A DNA stretch of 64,000 nt, from contig NZ_SPQT01000011.1 of assembly GCF_004571025.1 (NCBI RefSeq), positions 1-64,000 on the forward strand. Direction: 5' to 3'. Shown here in pieces: positions 54,754 to 63,730 of the stretch (position 1 is the stretch's first letter; each line of letters begins with the position of its first letter). Made by a program: the position numbers and the translations under genes. Origin of the DNA: Bradyrhizobium niftali. Lineage in GTDB: Bacteria; Pseudomonadota; Alphaproteobacteria; Rhizobiales; Xanthobacteraceae. The notes under the pieces were generated by a model. It was not told where the DNA came from and searched no databases. It saw only the letters and a list, made by a program, of their open reading frames with translations.

Positions 54754-55563
54754 ATGCTGCCAATGACTGTCGTGGAAACGCCAATCCTCCGGGCGGTCCG
54801 GAGCAATCATCGCTCGCCCGCGGGCGTGCACCTGGTCGCCCGCGACTATCCCAAGGGCATGCGGATCGACCCGCACCTGCACCGCGAGGCGCAGCTGATC
54901 TATGCCGCGAAGGGCACGATGCAGGTGACGACACCAGGGGGACGCTGGCTGGTGCCGCCGGACCGGGCCGTCTGGGTGCCGGCCGGGCTCGAGCACGCCC
55001 TCGACCTGCTCGCCGACATCGAGATGCGCACGCTGTATTTCGACCTGTCCTGGCTGAAGCGCGAGCAGCGCTATGACGGCCTGACCAGGGAATTCGTGGT
55101 GCGGGTGTCGCCGCTGCTCAATCAGGCGATCCTGGCGCTGTTCGACGCGCGCAACACGGATGAGCGCACCGAGCTGCTGGTTCGCCTCGTCATGCTGGAA
55201 TTGCACCAGGCCGAGGATTCCGCGACCTTCGTGCCGCTGCCGCGCGAGCCGCGCTGCCGGCGCGCCGCGATGATCGTGCTCGACGACCCAACCGGCCTGC
55301 ACGACATCGACACGCTGGCGCGCGAGGTCGGAACCTCCGCGCGCACCCTGTCGCGGCTGTTCTCGACGGAGACGCAGCTGAGCTTCAAGAGCTGGTGCCA
55401 GCGCGCCCGGATCGCCGCGGCGATCCAGCGGCTGTCGACGGATGCGAACGTCTCGGTGAAGCAGCTCGCCACCCAGCTCGGCTATGCCAGCGTGCCGGCG
55501 TTCTCCGCCGCGTTCCGCCAGGTGACGGGGCGGACGCCGACGGAATTTGCGGGGAAGGGATAG
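54754..55563 (+). CDS. AraC-family regulator of the divergent MFS gene
   Basis: 269 residues (266 if started at the ATG at 54763). N-terminal cupin-type effector domain with HLHREAQLIYAAKG, C-terminal AraC HTH pair at about 165-265 (LDTLAREVGTSARTLSRLF-type helix, then LATQLGYASVPAFSAAFRQVTGRTPTEF). NimR-like proteins with this layout sit beside the MFS gene they regulate, and the same is seen here. The two promoters must overlap in the 50-base gap. Confidence 0.9.
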   Translation: MLPMTVVETPILRAVRSNHRSPAGVHLVARDYPKGMRIDPHLHREAQLIYAAKGTMQVTTPGGRWLVPPDRAVWVPAGLEHALDLLADIEMRTLYFDLSWLKREQRYDGLTREFVVRVSPLLNQAILALFDARNTDERTELLVRLVMLELHQAEDSATFVPLPREPRCRRAAMIVLDDPTGLHDIDTLAREVGTSARTLSRLFSTETQLSFKSWCQRARIAAAIQRLSTDANVSVKQLATQLGYASVPAFSAAFRQVTGRTPTEFAGKG

Positions 55564-55572
55564 CTCCAACCT

Positions 55573-55652
55573 CGTCATTGCGAGCGCAGCGAAGCAATCC
55601 AGAATCCTTCCGCGGCGGCAGTCAGGATTGCTTCGCTGCGCTCGCAATGACG
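55573..55652. repeat. CGTCATTGCGAG palindrome, symmetric copy
   Basis: Both arms carry the GCGAGCGCAGCGAAGCAATCC wording, as in 12493-12573, with one mismatch next to the loop. It begins 10 bases after the AraC gene stop codon. Confidence 0.88.
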
Positions 55653-55824
55653 GCGTGTGAGGCAGCCGCCTCGTTCTCCAAATGCCACTGGCGGGGCATG
55701 ACAGCTTTCTTGGCGACGCATGGCACCACGAAAGATACAGAATTTGCCTGCTTGATTGTGATCGGCTTCCGCCTAAATCCCGTGTAAGCTTCCGCAGCGC
55801 ACAAACCGGAATCGAAAAGTCCAG

Positions 55825-57177
55825 ATGGCCAACGCCTTCTTCTCAGACCTGCTCGCCACAATCTCCGATCGCGGCCGCACGCTGCTGCGCCGCGGGGATT
55901 CCGACGACACCAAGCACGATGCCAACGGGCTGATCGAGCTCTGCGGTGCGCTGCTGTCCGGTCGTGGCGAAGCTTCGGGCACTGCCATGGCGCGTGAGGT
56001 GCTCGACATCTACCAGGAGTTGGATGCGGCAGGACGCCGCGCCTTCTTCGAGGCCCTGGTGCGCGATTTCGGCCCCGATCGGGAACGCCTGTCCAAGGCG
56101 ATCGAAAAATGGCGCGCCAGGCCCAGTGACGAAGACGCGAGCTCGCTGCACTTCGCCTCCGAGCCGCGGCGGCAGGAGCTGATCCGCCGTCTCAACCGCG
56201 CGCCCGGCGGCACCGGCGACCTCGTCAACATGCGCGCCGATTTGCTCGGCATGATGAACGGGCACACCGATCTTGCCGCGCTCGATCGCGACGTCTCGCA
56301 TCTGCTCTCTTCGTGGTTCAACAGGGGGTTTCTCGTGCTGCGCAGGATCGACTGGTCAACTCCGGCCAACATCCTCGAAAAGATCATCCGCTATGAAGCC
56401 GTGCACGAGATCAGCGACTGGGACGATCTGCGCCGCCGCATCGATCCGGTCGACCGCCGCTGCTACGCCTTCTTCCATCCCGCCATGGTCGACGAGCCGC
56501 TGATCTTCGTCGAGGTAGCGCTGACCGAAACGATCCCCGGCGCGATCGCGCCGCTGCTCGCGGTCGACCGCCAGCATCTGCCGATCGAGCGCGCGCGCAC
56601 CGCGGTGTTCTACTCGATCTCCAACACACAGCGGGGCCTGGGCGGCATCTCCTTCGGCAGCTTCCTGATCAAGCAGGTGGTCGAAGAGCTGCGCCGCGAG
56701 ACGCCAAAACTCGACACCTTCGTGACGCTGTCGCCGGTGCCGGGCTTCATGCAATGGGTGAAGCAGGACAAGGACCTGCCGCTCTCGGACGAGGACCGCG
56801 AGGTGCTGAAGCGCCTCGACGATCCCAAATGGTTCGAGAACCCCGAGACGACCGCGCTGCTACGCGCCGTGATCGAGCCGCTCGCGGCCTATTACTTCCT
56901 GAAGGCGCGCACGCCGAAGGGCAAGCTGATCGATTCCGTCGCCCGCTTCCATCTCGGCAACGGCGCACGGCTCGAGCGCATCAACTGGCTCGGCGACCTC
57001 TCGCCGAAGGGCGTGCGCGAGTCGGCCGGCGTGATGGTCAACTATCTCTACCGCCTCGACGACATCGAGAAGAACCACGAAGCCTACGCCAATGACGGCG
57101 AGGTCGTGGCCTCGAGCGCGGTAAAGAAGCTCTTGAAGGGCGAAGGCCGGCGGCTGCTGGACATGCGGTTGTCGTAA
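55825..57177 (+). CDS. matA: Malonyl-CoA decarboxylase
   Basis: 450 residues, full length for the bacterial enzyme. Helical N-terminal domain (about 1-165), then the GNAT-like catalytic domain with FYSISNTQRGLGGISFG, LSPVPGFMQW and the C-terminal VMVNYLYRLDDIEKNHEAYA, which are diagnostic for the family. It converts malonyl-CoA to acetyl-CoA. The usual mat partners (malonyl-CoA synthetase matB, transporter matC, regulator matR) are not adjacent. It is followed after 42 bases by a DUF418 membrane protein gene. Confidence 0.94.
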   Translation: MANAFFSDLLATISDRGRTLLRRGDSDDTKHDANGLIELCGALLSGRGEASGTAMAREVLDIYQELDAAGRRAFFEALVRDFGPDRERLSKAIEKWRARPSDEDASSLHFASEPRRQELIRRLNRAPGGTGDLVNMRADLLGMMNGHTDLAALDRDVSHLLSSWFNRGFLVLRRIDWSTPANILEKIIRYEAVHEISDWDDLRRRIDPVDRRCYAFFHPAMVDEPLIFVEVALTETIPGAIAPLLAVDRQHLPIERARTAVFYSISNTQRGLGGISFGSFLIKQVVEELRRETPKLDTFVTLSPVPGFMQWVKQDKDLPLSDEDREVLKRLDDPKWFENPETTALLRAVIEPLAAYYFLKARTPKGKLIDSVARFHLGNGARLERINWLGDLSPKGVRESAGVMVNYLYRLDDIEKNHEAYANDGEVVASSAVKKLLKGEGRRLLDMRLS

Positions 57178-57219
57178 GAGGACGAAATACGCCAAGGCGC
57201 AATTGGAATTCATACCGCA

Positions 57220-58365
57220 ATGACTTCCGATGGCGCCGCATCTCCCCGGCCAACAAATGCTACGGAGCGAATTGACGCTATCGACGTGTTGCGCGGCGTC
57301 GCCCTGTTCGGCGTCATGGCCATCAACCTCGTCATGGAATTTCGCATTTCAATCTTCGAGCAATTTCTTGGCCCGAAGACGCTCGCCTCGCCGGTCGATC
57401 GCGCCATCGAAACGATCCTGACACAGGCCGTCGAACTCAAGGCGTTTGCGCTGTTTTCGCTGCTGTTCGGCGCAGGCCTTGCCATTCAATTCGATCGGCT
57501 GACAAACAGCGAGCGCCGCATTTCGCTCCTCATGCGCCGGCTCGCTGTGCTGCTGGTGTTCGGCGTCATTCACCTTTGCCTGATCTGGAACGGCGACATC
57601 CTCACCGAATATGCTTTGGCGGGGTTCATCGTGCTGCCGTTCCTGTCTGGTCCGCGCTGGCTACTGACGCTCTCCGCGCTGGCGTTTCTGGCGCTGTACC
57701 TGGCAATGCAGGCCTTTCCGCCGGCTGGATTGTTTCCCAGCAGGGCTGCGATCTGGCGGGACGTCATGGATGCAAATCGCATTTATGCGACGGGCGGCCT
57801 CCTCGACGTATTAGCGTTCCGTCTCCGCGAAATTCCTCTCATCGCGTCCCTGCACGCGTTCGTCTTTTTGCGCACGATCGGGCTGTTTCTTGTCGGAGCG
57901 CTCGCGTGGCGCAGCGGAATTTTGCAGAATGTCCGTGGCCTGCTCGTCATCGCGCCCCTCTGCATCGGTTTTGGCGCCGCGTTGATCTATACCGGCAGGG
58001 AGCCACTTGGCACCATCCTGCTGGCGCTGGGCTATGGCGCCGCCATTCTTGGCATCGCCAGTTTCGAGCACGGCAAGAGGCTGCTTGGCTGGGCCGCGCC
58101 GTTGGGCCGAATGGCTTTCACCAACTACGTCGCACAATCCCTTATCTTCGGCTGGATCTTTTACGGCTACGGCCTTGGTCTGTTCGGGCGGCTTGGCATC
58201 ACCCAGGCCCTCGCCATCGGCATCGCCGTCTACGCTGGGCAGGTCCTGTTCAGCGCATGGTGGCTGCGCCACTACCGATACGGCCCGATCGAATGGCTAT
58301 GGCGCACGCTGATGTATGGCGTACGGCAGCCGATGGCGGCGACACAGGTGGCGGTGGTGGGGTGA
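57220..58365 (+). CDS. DUF418 (YeiB-type) membrane protein
   Basis: 381 residues with about eight to ten membrane segments. The N-terminal RIDAIDVLRGVALFGVMAIN and the C-terminal LGRMAFTNYVAQSLIFGWIFYG are the two conserved parts of the DUF418/YeiB family, which is distantly related to membrane acyltransferases. Physiological role is unknown. Possibly co-transcribed with the malonyl-CoA decarboxylase. Two codons read TTT/AAT more often than in neighbouring genes, so GC is slightly lower. Confidence 0.9.
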   Translation: MTSDGAASPRPTNATERIDAIDVLRGVALFGVMAINLVMEFRISIFEQFLGPKTLASPVDRAIETILTQAVELKAFALFSLLFGAGLAIQFDRLTNSERRISLLMRRLAVLLVFGVIHLCLIWNGDILTEYALAGFIVLPFLSGPRWLLTLSALAFLALYLAMQAFPPAGLFPSRAAIWRDVMDANRIYATGGLLDVLAFRLREIPLIASLHAFVFLRTIGLFLVGALAWRSGILQNVRGLLVIAPLCIGFGAALIYTGREPLGTILLALGYGAAILGIASFEHGKRLLGWAAPLGRMAFTNYVAQSLIFGWIFYGYGLGLFGRLGITQALAIGIAVYAGQVLFSAWWLRHYRYGPIEWLWRTLMYGVRQPMAATQVAVVG

Positions 58366-58383
58366 CCACCCATCTCTCACCAC

Positions 58384-58470
58384 CGTCATCGCGAGGAGCC
58401 CTTGCGACGAAGCAATCCAGGCTGCCTTCGCCGAAAGATCCTGGATTGCTTCGCTGCGCTCGCAATGACG
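58384..58470. repeat. CGTCATTGCGAG palindrome, asymmetric copy
   Basis: The left arm carries the longer GCGAGGAGCCCTTGCGACG wording and the right arm the short one, so the stem has a bulge. First of three in a row. Confidence 0.9.
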
Positions 58471-58542
58471 GAGAACGTTGCGACAGCTGAGGTCATTACG
58501 GCTACGGATCAAGGCTCTGACATAAGACACTGCTCTGTCCAC

Positions 58543-58630
58543 CGTCATTGCGAGGAGCTCTTGCGACGAAGCAATCCAGGCTGCCCTTCGAGGAGGCAGT
58601 CTGGATTGCTTCGCTACGCTCGCAATGACG
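58543..58630. repeat. CGTCATTGCGAG palindrome, asymmetric copy
   Basis: Same asymmetric type, with the left arm reading GAGGAGCTCTTGCGACG and TCGCTACGCTCG on the right. Second of three in a row. Confidence 0.9.
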
Positions 58631-58711
58631 GTGAATGCGGCGACACCTCACGCGCCCCAACCCAGCGCCCGCCGTCGGCTCGGGGCCCGCGATTAACGCT
58701 GTTCTCTCCGC

Positions 58712-58798
58712 CGTCATTGCGAGGAGCCCTTGCGACGAAGCAATTCAGACCGTCTCCGCGGAAAGATCCTGGATTGCTTCGCTGCGCTCGCAATGACG
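58712..58798. repeat. CGTCATTGCGAG palindrome, asymmetric copy
   Basis: Third of three in a row; it ends 45 bases from the stop codon of the GIY-YIG gene. One arm has CAATTCAG in place of CAATCCAG. Confidence 0.9.
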
Positions 58799-58842
58799 GA
58801 GTGTGTGGCGACGACCTGCGCCTGATTCAGTTCGTCCGATAA

Positions 58843-59130
58843 TCAGATCAGCGTGTCGTACAGATCGATCCACTCCGGATTGACGCTCTCGATGAGCGCG
58901 AGCTTCTTTGCCCGGCTGCCACCCTTGATCTGCTTCTCGCGCGTAATCGCGTCGATCATAGTCGCGTGCAGCTCGTACCAGACGAGGAGCTTGCAGGCGT
59001 ATTTCGACGAGAAGCCCTTTATCAATCCCTCGCGATGCTCGAACGCGCGGCGCGGCGGATTTGACGTGACGCCTGTGTAGATCGCGCCATTGCGGCGGTT
59101 GGCGAACATGTAAACACAGGGCTGCTTCAT
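58843..59130 (-). CDS. Stand-alone GIY-YIG nuclease domain protein
   Basis: 95 residues, a single GIY-YIG (URI type) domain. Opening strand pair CVYMFANRRNGAIYTGVT contains the two family tyrosines, followed by the catalytic-helix Arg (RRAFEHREG), and EKQIKGGSRAKK with a conserved Glu. Residues for metal-dependent DNA cleavage seem present. No DNA-binding or second domain. It is enclosed by copies of the same palindrome (58712-58798 and 59233-59319). Its role could be repair or restriction, or it could act on the palindromes themselves; the last is my inference. Confidence 0.9.
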   Translation of the reverse strand: MKQPCVYMFANRRNGAIYTGVTSNPPRRAFEHREGLIKGFSSKYACKLLVWYELHATMIDAITREKQIKGGSRAKKLALIESVNPEWIDLYDTLI

Positions 59131-59232
59131 GATCTTGCTCGACGAAGAGAGCTTTCACGATAACACAACCACGAGATGATTACGAGCAGCGCCTGCGATT
59201 GGCGCGATAAAATTGCGAAGCTCTCTCTCCAC

Positions 59233-59319
59233 CGTCATTGCGAGGAGCCCTTGCGACGAAGCAATCCAGACTGCCGCCGCTGAGATATTCTGGATTGCTT
59301 CGCTGCGCTCGCAATGACG
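59233..59319. repeat. CGTCATTGCGAG palindrome, asymmetric copy
   Basis: It lies 103 bases upstream of the GIY-YIG start and 23 bases past the tarD stop codon, same asymmetric wording and orientation as the three copies at 58384-58798. Confidence 0.9.
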
Positions 59320-59341
59320 GAGTGGGTTGCACCGGCGGAGG

Positions 59342-60511
59342 CTACTCCGCCAGCGCCTTCATCTCCTTGTAGAGATCCGACTTGCCCTCGAAGCCGATGC
59401 CTGAGAGCTCCGGCATGGTGATGTGGCCGTTCTCGACGCGGACGCCATCCGGGAAGCCGCCATAGGGCTGGAACAGGTCGGGGTAGCTCTCGTTGCCGCC
59501 GAGGCCGAGGCCGGCGGCGATGTTGAGCGACATCTGGTGGCCGCCATGCGGGATGCAGCGGCTTGGCGACCAGCCATGGGTCTTCAGCACTTCGAGCGTG
59601 CGCTGGTATTCGCAGAGGCCATAGGACAGCGCGCAGTCGAATTGCAGCCAGTCGCGATCGGGACGCATGCCGCCATAGCGGATCAGGTTGCGGGCGTCCT
59701 GGTGGCTGAACAGGTTTTCGCCTGTCGCCATCGGGCCGGGATAGAATTCGGCGAGTGCGGCCTGCAGCGCGTAGTCGAGGGGATCGCCGACCTCCTCGTA
59801 CCAGAACAAGGGATAATCCCGCAGCATCTTGGCGTAGGCGATGCCGGTCTCCAAGTTGAAGCGGCCGTTGGCGTCGACGGCGAGCTGCGCGTCCCTGCCG
59901 ATCTCCTTCAGCACCGCCTCGATGCGGGTGCGGTCCTCGTCGATATCAGCGCCGCCGATCTTCATCTTCACGACGTTGTAGCCGCGGTCGAGATAGCCGC
60001 GCATCTCGCCGCGCAGCATCGAGAGATCCTTGCCGGGATAGTAGTAGCCGCCGGCGGCGTAGACGAACACGCGCGGATTGGCTTTGACGCCGTGACGTTC
60101 GGCGAGCAGGCGGAACAGCGGCTTGCCGGCGATCTTCGCCACCGCGTCCCACACCGCCATGTCGATGGTGCCGACCGCGACCGAGCGCTCGCCGTGGCCG
60201 CCCGGCTTCTCGTTGGTCATCATCGCAGCCCAGACCTTGTCGGGGTCGAGATTGTCGCCGGCCGCATCCAGCAGCGATTTCGGATCGGCCTCCAGGATGC
60301 GCGAGGCAAAGCGCTCGCGGATCAGGCCGCCCTGCCCGTAGCGGCCGTTGGAGTTGAAGCCGTAGCCGACGACCCGCTTGCCGTCCGCTACGGCGTCGGT
60401 GACGACGGCAACGAGGCTCGTCGTCATCCTGGTGAAGTCGATATAGGCGTTGCGGATCGGCGAGGAGATCGGCTTGGTGATCTCGCGGACGTCGACGATG
60501 CGGACGGACAT
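59342..60511 (-). CDS. tarD: D-tartrate dehydratase
   Basis: 389 residues, same length as the structurally characterised TarD of Bradyrhizobium japonicum, and the wording matches it closely from memory. Enolase superfamily. Catalytic Lys184 in the KMK motif (182-184) and His322 in PHGGHQ; Mg ligands Asp213, Glu239 and Glu265. It dehydrates D-tartrate to oxaloacetate. It lies downstream of the amidase, peroxidase and DUF3297 operon but is separated by a palindrome (60537-60623) and probably has its own promoter. Confidence 0.96.
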   Translation of the reverse strand: MSVRIVDVREITKPISSPIRNAYIDFTRMTTSLVAVVTDAVADGKRVVGYGFNSNGRYGQGGLIRERFASRILEADPKSLLDAAGDNLDPDKVWAAMMTNEKPGGHGERSVAVGTIDMAVWDAVAKIAGKPLFRLLAERHGVKANPRVFVYAAGGYYYPGKDLSMLRGEMRGYLDRGYNVVKMKIGGADIDEDRTRIEAVLKEIGRDAQLAVDANGRFNLETGIAYAKMLRDYPLFWYEEVGDPLDYALQAALAEFYPGPMATGENLFSHQDARNLIRYGGMRPDRDWLQFDCALSYGLCEYQRTLEVLKTHGWSPSRCIPHGGHQMSLNIAAGLGLGGNESYPDLFQPYGGFPDGVRVENGHITMPELSGIGFEGKSDLYKEMKALAE

Positions 60512-60536
60512 GGGATTGGCTTTCGGTGGTTATTTT

Positions 60537-60623
60537 CGTCATTGCGAGCGAAGCGAAGCAATCCAGTCTGCCACCGCGGAAAGATTCTGGATTGCTTCGT
60601 CGCAAGGGCTCCTCGCAATGGCG
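60537..60623. repeat. CGTCATTGCGAG palindrome, asymmetric copy in inverted orientation
   Basis: Here the longer arm (CGTCGCAAGGGCTCCTCGC) is on the right, opposite to the copies at 58-59 kb. The last bases read GCG instead of ACG. It separates tarD from the DUF3297 gene. Confidence 0.88.
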
Positions 60624-60644
60624 AGGAGAGAGTGTCGCCGCGAC

Positions 60645-60898
60645 CTATTTCTTGTCCCTGAAATACGGCTCCACCGGCCCATGCACCTTGATGGTCAGCG
60701 GGTTGCCGTAGCGGTCCTTGGCATTGCCGGCGGTGACGCGGACCCAGCCTTCGCTGATGCAGTACTCCTCGACATTGGTCTTCTCGATGCCCTTGAAGCG
60801 GATGCCGACATCGCGCGCCAGGATGTCCGCGTTGTAATAGGGGCTGTTCGGATCGACCGACAGGCGGTCCGGAAATTCATCGCTCATGATTGTCTCGC

Positions 60899-60902
<4 letters not shown>
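60645..60902 (-). CDS. DUF3297 family protein
   Basis: 85 residues. PDRLSVDPNSPYYNADIL, then GIRFKGIEKTNVEEYCISEGWVRV, is the family core. Small, soluble, function unknown. The ATG at 60902 overlaps the peroxidase stop codon in an ATGA arrangement, so translation is coupled; an ATG at 60887 (MSDEFPDRL) is possible but has no such overlap. Last gene of the amidase and peroxidase unit. Confidence 0.9.
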
Positions 60903-61375
<473 letters not shown>

Positions 61376-61377
61376 CG

Positions 61378-62778
61378 CTAACCCACGGGATCGATCGGCG
61401 ACGGCGGCACGCCGCCCGCCTCGATCGCTTCGCCGGCGAGCAGGCACAGATCCTCGCGGTAGCGGCCGGACACGATATGCACGCCGACCGGCGCCTTGCC
61501 GACGAGGCCGGTGGAGACGACGAGGCCCGGCAGGCCCATGAAGGGAATCGCGATCTGCGGCAATTGCGCCTCCCAGACCCGCTTGAAGGACTCCTCGTCC
61601 TTGCGGTCGAGATGATCCGGGAACGGCAATTCGCCGGAGACCGGCGTCAGCAGCACCGCGTACTTCTCGAAGAACAGCATCCAGTCGCGGGTCAGCGTGG
61701 CGCGGCGGGTCAGCGCCTTCGCGTAATTCGCCTGGTCCATTGGCGTCACCCTGCTGCGGTTGCCGCGCAGGCAGGCCAGCGCGCCGGGATCGCCCTCGCG
61801 CTCGGCTGCCTCTAACTGCGCCTCATAGCCGTCGCCGAGCCAAAGCTTGATCTGCCACTCGACCGCTTCGCGCATCGGCGGGGTGTTCTCGATTACATCG
61901 ACGGTCCACCCGGCACGCTCGAGGCGCTTGCCGGCATCGGTCACCGCCGCCTTCACCTCCGGCGTGGTCGCAAGGCCGTCCGGGTTGAGACAGAGCGCGG
62001 CGCGCTTCGGCCGCGCGGGGCCTTCCAGCGGCGCCGGCACATACCAGGGGTCGCGCACGTCGCGGGCCGCCATGGCCGCGAGCGAAATCCTGATGTCGTT
62101 GACGGTGCGCGCCAGGGGGCCGGACACCGCCATGATCTGCGGGCCGATCGGACGCTCCGGCAGCGCCGGATTGAAGGCGGGGATGCGGCCGAGGGTCGGG
62201 CGCAGGCCGTGCACGCCGCAGGCATAGGCGGGATAGCGGATCGAGCCGGCGATGTCGGTGCCATGGGCGATGTGGCCGATGCCGGCCGCGACCGCCGAGC
62301 CGGCGCCGCCGGACGAGCCGCCCGGCGTCAACGCGGCATCGCGGGGGTTCTTGGTGTCGCCATGAACCAGGTTGGTGGTGAACCAGCGATAGGAGAAGGC
62401 CGGGCAATTGGTGCGGCCGAGCAGGATCGCGCCGGCTTTGCGGAAATTGGCGACCACCGGGTTGTCCTCCCGCGCGATCAGGTCGCGCTGGAGTTTTAGG
62501 CCGTTGGTGGTGGCAAAGCCCTCCTGGTCGACATTGGCCTTGATGGTGACGGGCACACCGGCCAGCACGCCGGGGTCCTCGCCCCGGCTAATTGCGGTAT
62601 CGACGGCGTCGGCCTGCTTGAGCACGTCCTCCGGCCGGTGGTCGATCACGGCGTTAAGCTTTGGATTGACGGCGTCCAGGCGGTCGAGGCCGGCCTTGGC
62701 CGCCTCCCTGGCGGACACCTTTTTGGCCTTGACGAGGGTGGCGAGGTCGGCGGCCGACAGGCGCCAGAGATCTTGCAT
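61378..62778 (-). CDS. Amidase signature enzyme
   Basis: 466 residues. The Ser-cisSer-Lys triad is visible: Lys80 (VPVTIKANVD), Ser155 (GGSSGGAG) and the nucleophile Ser179 (GTDIAGSIR, where most members have GTDxGGSIR). It hydrolyses a carboxamide, or possibly a Gln/Asn side chain as GatA does, but there are no GatB or GatC partners. Start at 62778 is preceded by GGAGC; a longer frame reads through a palindrome and is discarded. First gene of the three-gene unit. Confidence 0.93.
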   Translation of the reverse strand: MQDLWRLSAADLATLVKAKKVSAREAAKAGLDRLDAVNPKLNAVIDHRPEDVLKQADAVDTAISRGEDPGVLAGVPVTIKANVDQEGFATTNGLKLQRDLIAREDNPVVANFRKAGAILLGRTNCPAFSYRWFTTNLVHGDTKNPRDAALTPGGSSGGAGSAVAAGIGHIAHGTDIAGSIRYPAYACGVHGLRPTLGRIPAFNPALPERPIGPQIMAVSGPLARTVNDIRISLAAMAARDVRDPWYVPAPLEGPARPKRAALCLNPDGLATTPEVKAAVTDAGKRLERAGWTVDVIENTPPMREAVEWQIKLWLGDGYEAQLEAAEREGDPGALACLRGNRSRVTPMDQANYAKALTRRATLTRDWMLFFEKYAVLLTPVSGELPFPDHLDRKDEESFKRVWEAQLPQIAIPFMGLPGLVVSTGLVGKAPVGVHIVSGRYREDLCLLAGEAIEAGGVPPSPIDPVG

Positions 62779-62874
62779 GACTTGCTCCGTATGACCGGCG
62801 TCTTTTAGCGCCGGGAACGCGGCAAAGCCATGCGGATTTCGCAGGGGCGAAGGGCGGTTGTGGCTCGGATTGCC

Positions 62875-62960
62875 GTCATTGCGAGGAGCCCTAGCGACGA
62901 AGCAATCCAGACTGCCTCCGCAGAGAGACTCTGGATTGCTTCGCTGCGCTCGCAATGACG
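62875..62960. repeat. CGTCATTGCGAG palindrome, asymmetric copy
   Basis: Located between the DUF6894 gene end and the amidase start. Left arm GCGAGGAGCCCTAGCGACG, one base different from the other copies. Confidence 0.9.
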
Positions 62961-62979
62961 GTGGAGGGAGCCGGGGGCC

Positions 62980-63237
62980 TCAATGCCTGGTCGCGGACTG
63001 AACCGGCATGTCCAGCAACGCCTCGGTGAAGGGGAACTCCAGCACGACCTCGCCGTCGACGTCGGTGACCTCGATGACCGCCTCCATCAACGCCGGCTGG
63101 GTCCCCTCCGATTTCAGGACCTCCAGGATCATCTGGCGGGCGACCTCCCAGGCGCGATCGGGGTTGCGCAGGTCCTCGCCGTCGGGATCCACGATCAGTT
63201 CGTCGCCAATACGGGTGTTGAAGAAGTATCTGGGCAT
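62980..63237 (-). CDS. DUF6894 family protein
   Basis: 85 residues starting MPRYFFNTRIGDELIVDPDG, with Asp/Gly-rich wording and ALLDMPVQ near the end. This short family is frequent in Bradyrhizobium and has no known role. An in-frame ATG at 63249 would add four residues. It stands alone, divergent from pqqA. Confidence 0.82.
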   Translation of the reverse strand: MPRYFFNTRIGDELIVDPDGEDLRNPDRAWEVARQMILEVLKSEGTQPALMEAVIEVTDVDGEVVLEFPFTEALLDMPVQSATRH

Positions 63238-63501
63238 GCCTCGATCCAATGGGGTCGCCTGTAGCCGATTGGAAGCCGTTCCATCCTCACAACTGGTTTA
63301 TCCGGGACAGGGATCACGACCTATCGGCTATTTTTCTTATGTCATTGGCTCATCTTTAAGGCCGCAATACGCTCTCTTTGCAGTGCACCAATTCCGGCGG
63401 CCTACTACTTAGGTCGGGAAAATTTCACTGGCGAACTTTTCCCCCCGCAGTAGTTTAGCCCGTGGGCGGATACGTCCGAATTCATAAAAATGGAGAGCCA
63501 A
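63238..63501. promoter_or_regulatory. pqq operon upstream region
   Basis: 264 bases, lower in GC than the surroundings, between a divergent small gene and pqqA. It must hold the pqq promoter, but I see no convincing -35/-10 pair. TTGCAG at 63378 is the best -35 candidate, with CTACTA 18 bases on. Confidence 0.4.
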
Positions 63502-63582
63502 ATGGCCTGGAAAGCCCCGAAGATCGTCGAAGTGCCCTGCGGCATGGAAATCAACATGTATGTGAGCGCCACCCGCAAGTAA
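63502..63582 (+). CDS. pqqA: PqqA, PQQ precursor peptide
   Basis: 26 residues, too short for automatic gene calling. The diagnostic Glu16 and Tyr20 (EINMY) are present; they are cross-linked by the radical SAM enzyme PqqE with PqqD and then cut out to form pyrroloquinoline quinone, the cofactor of methanol and glucose dehydrogenases. The start is preceded by GGAGAG. Its length is normal (22-29 in other species). A hairpin follows before pqqB. Confidence 0.95.
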   Translation: MAWKAPKIVEVPCGMEINMYVSATRK

Positions 63583-63645
63583 GCGGTTGGTGAGTTTGCG
63601 TTCTGCGCAGGTGGTTCTTTCGGTCGAGCACTCTCGGTTGCGCTG

Positions 63646-63674
63646 TCTTCCGGTCACGATGCGTTTCCGGAAGA
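63646..63674 (+). terminator. Hairpin between pqqA and pqqB
   Basis: TCTTCCGG and CCGGAAGA form a perfect 8-bp stem with a 13-base loop, followed by TAGATTTTG. It lies 63 bases after the pqqA stop and 56 bases before pqqB. Partial termination or RNA stabilisation here would let pqqA be made in excess of the enzymes. Confidence 0.6.
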
Positions 63675-63730
63675 TAGATTTTGTGTCGACCTGAGATCCA
63701 CCTCGCGACGTTGCCTCCAGGAGACGGATC

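Larger units (their letters stand above)
58366..58842. other. 477-base gap holding three palindromes
   Basis: Made almost entirely of three copies of the CGTCATTGCGAG palindrome (58384, 58543, 58712) separated by spacers of 72 and 81 bases. The spacers share no obvious sequence with one another. Open frames crossing the array are read-through of the repeats and are not genes. Confidence 0.8.

Noticed and set aside
58384..59319. CRISPR array
   Set aside because: The repeated units are about 87-base palindromes with spacers of 72 and 81 bases and then a gene; unit length and spacing do not fit CRISPR, and there are no cas genes.
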